Source of the DNA: an uncultured Clostridia bacterium | Lineage (GTDB): Bacteria; Bacillota; Clostridia; TANB77; CAG-508 | Assembly (NCBI GenBank): GCA_934167755.1 | Contig: CAKPLT010000002.1 | Coordinates: 50,720-114,719, forward strand | Direction: 5' to 3' | DNA: 64,000 nucleotides | Shown: in pieces, positions 62,378 through 64,000 of the stretch | Numbering within the stretch: position 1 is the stretch's first letter | Layout of the letters: each line of letters opens with the position of its first letter | Program-made: the position numbers and the translations under genes | The notes under the pieces: model-generated | The model's input: only the letters and a program-made list of their open reading frames with translations | Databases searched by the model: none | What the model was told of the DNA's origin: nothing

Positions 62378-62782
62378 ATAGAACAAGAACAAGATAAAAA
62401 TGAAGTAGAAATATTTTCTAGCTCAAATGAATATGAAATAAATCAAGTTTGCTCTATATTGGGTGATAATAATATACCATTTATTAGAAAAGATTATGGC
62501 AGTGGCTCATATATGAATATATATTTCGGCCAATCTATTCAAGATAAAAAAGTTTTTGTAAATGAAGATTGCTATGATAAAGCATTAGAACTTATATCAA
62601 CCATTTTTTCTAATACTAATTTTGCGGAAGAAGATATTCAAGAATTAGAAGGAACTGAAGAGAACGATGATAGTGATAAAAAATATAAATGGATCAAGTA
62701 TTTATTAGGTTTCTTTATATTAGGAGTACCTTGTATAATAGTAATTATAGCTATAATTTTTTCTATGTTACAAAACTATTAA
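62378..62782 (+). CDS. DUF2007-like membrane protein with ATA at the start position
   Basis: Coding continues upstream of TTG 62459 to 62378, where TTGGAGG is followed 4 nt later by ATA. From there the product is 134 residues: a cytoplasmic DUF2007-like domain (EVEIFSSSNEYEINQVCSIL, FVNEDCYDKALELISTIF), an acidic linker (EELEGTEENDDSD type) and one C-terminal membrane helix (YLLGFFILGVPCIIVIIAII). DUF2007 domains are called signal-transducing but have no proven role. Translation may begin at ATA, or at TTG 62459 with loss of the first strand. Confidence 0.7.
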   Translation: MEQEQDKNEVEIFSSSNEYEINQVCSILGDNNIPFIRKDYGSGSYMNIYFGQSIQDKKVFVNEDCYDKALELISTIFSNTNFAEEDIQELEGTEENDDSDKKYKWIKYLLGFFILGVPCIIVIIAIIFSMLQNY

Positions 62783-62806
62783 TTTTTAAAATGAAAGGAT
62801 AAAGTT

Positions 62807-63289
62807 ATGAAAAAAATTTTTAAAATCACAATAATTATGTTTTTAGTAAGTTCTATACTACAAATATTATTAAATTATATTATTAATGAACAAATTCTAT
62901 CAAGAATATTGTTTGGGGTAGACTATAGTACATATTTTATGAACTATTATCAAGGAATGTCAGGATTAATTGGATTGATATCTGACGCTAAAATGCCTTA
63001 TGAGTGGTTATTCACACTTAGTAAATATATTATAATTTTTAGTTGCGTTATTTTACTATTCTTTACAATAAAAAAATTAAGTAAAAATAATACAATTAAT
63101 AAAAAAGATTTCAATATTATAATGGGAATATTTTCTTTATTAGCTTTACACGAAGTTATACTATATATTTCTTTATATTTCAGAATTCCACCGATGAAAT
63201 TCTTTGTTGTGCCTATTATATTTATAGTTTCAGCATATATTTTTGTTTATAAAATGCTATATCAAGCAAATAGTATTAAAACTAAATAA
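62807..63289 (+). CDS. Four-helix membrane protein of unknown function
   Basis: 160 residues from ATG 62807 (GAAAGGATAAAGTT before it). Helices at ~8-28 (ITIIMFLVSSILQILLNYII), 65-85 (IIIFSCVILLFFTI), 105-125 and 133-152. The soluble loop after the first helix contains DYSTYFMNYYQGMSG. No family. It is 24 bp after the DUF2007-like gene and 28 bp before a DUF2007-like paralogue. Confidence 0.75.
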   Translation: MKKIFKITIIMFLVSSILQILLNYIINEQILSRILFGVDYSTYFMNYYQGMSGLIGLISDAKMPYEWLFTLSKYIIIFSCVILLFFTIKKLSKNNTINKKDFNIIMGIFSLLALHEVILYISLYFRIPPMKFFVVPIIFIVSAYIFVYKMLYQANSIKTK

Positions 63290-63317
63290 AATTATATAAT
63301 TGGGAGTACTATAGTAT

Positions 63318-63863
63318 ATGAAAAATTTTGATGTAAAAATATTTGAATCTCCTATGAATGATGAGGCATTTAGTAGAGTAAAAGAAGAACTAGATAAAAA
63401 TCCACATTTTCAGATTAATGATGATAATATAACTGATTTTGTAGACTGTAAATTAGTTTTAGATATATTAAAAGAACATAAAATAGAATATAAGATTATT
63501 GCAAATGATAGATGGACTACAAGAGGAAAAATACCACAATATGATTTAATAGTTTGCATATACATTTCGCAAAAAGATTATGTTTTAATAAAGTACCTTC
63601 TTGAACCAGAGCAAGAAGTAACCTATGATGAATATGATGTAGAAAACGATAAAATTACAAAAACTATAAATTTAACTTATAATATTTTTATAAACTTGAT
63701 TTGCCTTGCCATAGGAATTCCTCTTCTTATTTTAGGTATACAACTTATTGACGAAGATATAACTACTGCAATTATTTTTATGATTATTGGAGGAGGACTT
63801 GTACTTTTTAGAATTTCAAAAATTAGTAAGCTTATACATAATAAATTTACGAAAAGATTATAA
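63318..63863 (+). CDS. DUF2007-like protein with two C-terminal membrane helices
   Basis: 181 residues. DVKIFESPMNDEAFSRVKEE is the strand-helix start of a DUF2007-like fold, and LVLDILKEHKIEYKIIANDR the second repeat. Then two helices (IFINLICLAIGIPLLILGI, TTAIIFMIIGGGLVLFRI) and a basic tail. It is probably a relative of the 62378 gene product, which has a soluble domain and a single helix. Start ATG 63318 behind TTGGGAGTACTATAGT. Confidence 0.72.
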   Translation: MKNFDVKIFESPMNDEAFSRVKEELDKNPHFQINDDNITDFVDCKLVLDILKEHKIEYKIIANDRWTTRGKIPQYDLIVCIYISQKDYVLIKYLLEPEQEVTYDEYDVENDKITKTINLTYNIFINLICLAIGIPLLILGIQLIDEDITTAIIFMIIGGGLVLFRISKISKLIHNKFTKRL

Positions 63864-63936
63864 TTTATTTTATATTACAAATCTTACACAATCTTTCATC
63901 TATGATATTGTGTTATAATGTATAGGTTCTATAATA

Positions 63937-63976
63937 AATGTTGGGGTGATATAAAAAACCACTTCAACATTTTTTA
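63937..63976 (+). terminator. Terminator-like hairpin near the window end
   Basis: AATGTTG..GTG pairs with CAC..CAACATT and TTTTTATTATTTTT follows. A TATAAT box lies at about 63914-63919, so a very short transcript could start and end here; more likely it ends the preceding gene group. Confidence 0.55.
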
Positions 63977-64000
63977 TTATTTTTAATAAAATAAACACAC

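Overview
The window is about 64 kb of very AT-rich, mostly minus-strand chromosome from a Gram-positive, spore-forming Clostridia-type bacterium (Bacillota), probably a gut lineage. Supporting signs are the yqzL-recO-era block, an ireB-ruvX-DUF1292 block, CdaA diadenylate cyclase, sortase with an LPxTG-like surface protein, GGAGG-type ribosome binding sites throughout, and a sporulation regulator gene, spoIIID.

Layout. 1-13.6 kb: surface-glycan export and decoration cluster (Wzm/Wzt ABC transporter, two family-2 glycosyltransferases, two SAM methyltransferases, a frameshifted DUF2142 membrane protein) that also holds two very large secreted wall hydrolases, M14 carboxypeptidase and GH25 muramidase, each with four ricin-type lectin domains. 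13.6-27.2 kb: housekeeping (recO, yqzL, era, tRNA-Met, truA, cdaA, pyrimidine-nucleoside phosphorylase, rnhB, htrA) with several unassigned membrane-anchored proteins. 27.2-37.3 kb: a 9.8-kb element inserted inside spoIIID. 37.3-48.7 kb: DnaB-like ATPase, dprA, folD, ligA, sortase, HIT proteins, a short alaS, rbgA. 48.7-53.5 kb: accessory island (serine recombinase without an ATG start, DUF4145, ASCH-kinase fusion, KilA-N, RdgB-like). 53.5-59 kb: DUF1292, ruvX, ireB and a GAF/GGDEF plus P-loop ATPase operon. 59-64 kb: small accessory genes, a MITE-like repeat, a PemK/MazF-like toxin, a candidate small RNA and membrane proteins.

Main discovery: the spoIIID gene is split. Its first 54 codons lie at 37117-37278 and its last 40 codons at 27217-27339, with an identical 21-bp core (seven in-frame codons, TVHKDVT) at both breakpoints. 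The DNA between them starts with a large serine recombinase at one junction. Recombination between the cores would rebuild a 94-residue SpoIIID in frame. The junctions also hold the two halves of a 10-bp inverted repeat that would flank the core symmetrically in the excised circle, as expected of a serine-integrase attP. This is the architecture of the skin element of sigK, but in spoIIID; I do not know a described case at this gene. The element also carries a type III toxin-antitoxin module (CptN/TenpN-like endoRNase with two promoter-driven arrays of pseudoknot repeats), an LPxTG-like surface protein, HTH proteins and decayed IS1182, IS110 and MobV genes.

Other notable items are two copies of a ~100-nt structured element with compensatory base changes, several palindromes sharing the motif GGACCGGGTACAT, and two genes with good ribosome binding sites followed by ATA where ATG is expected.
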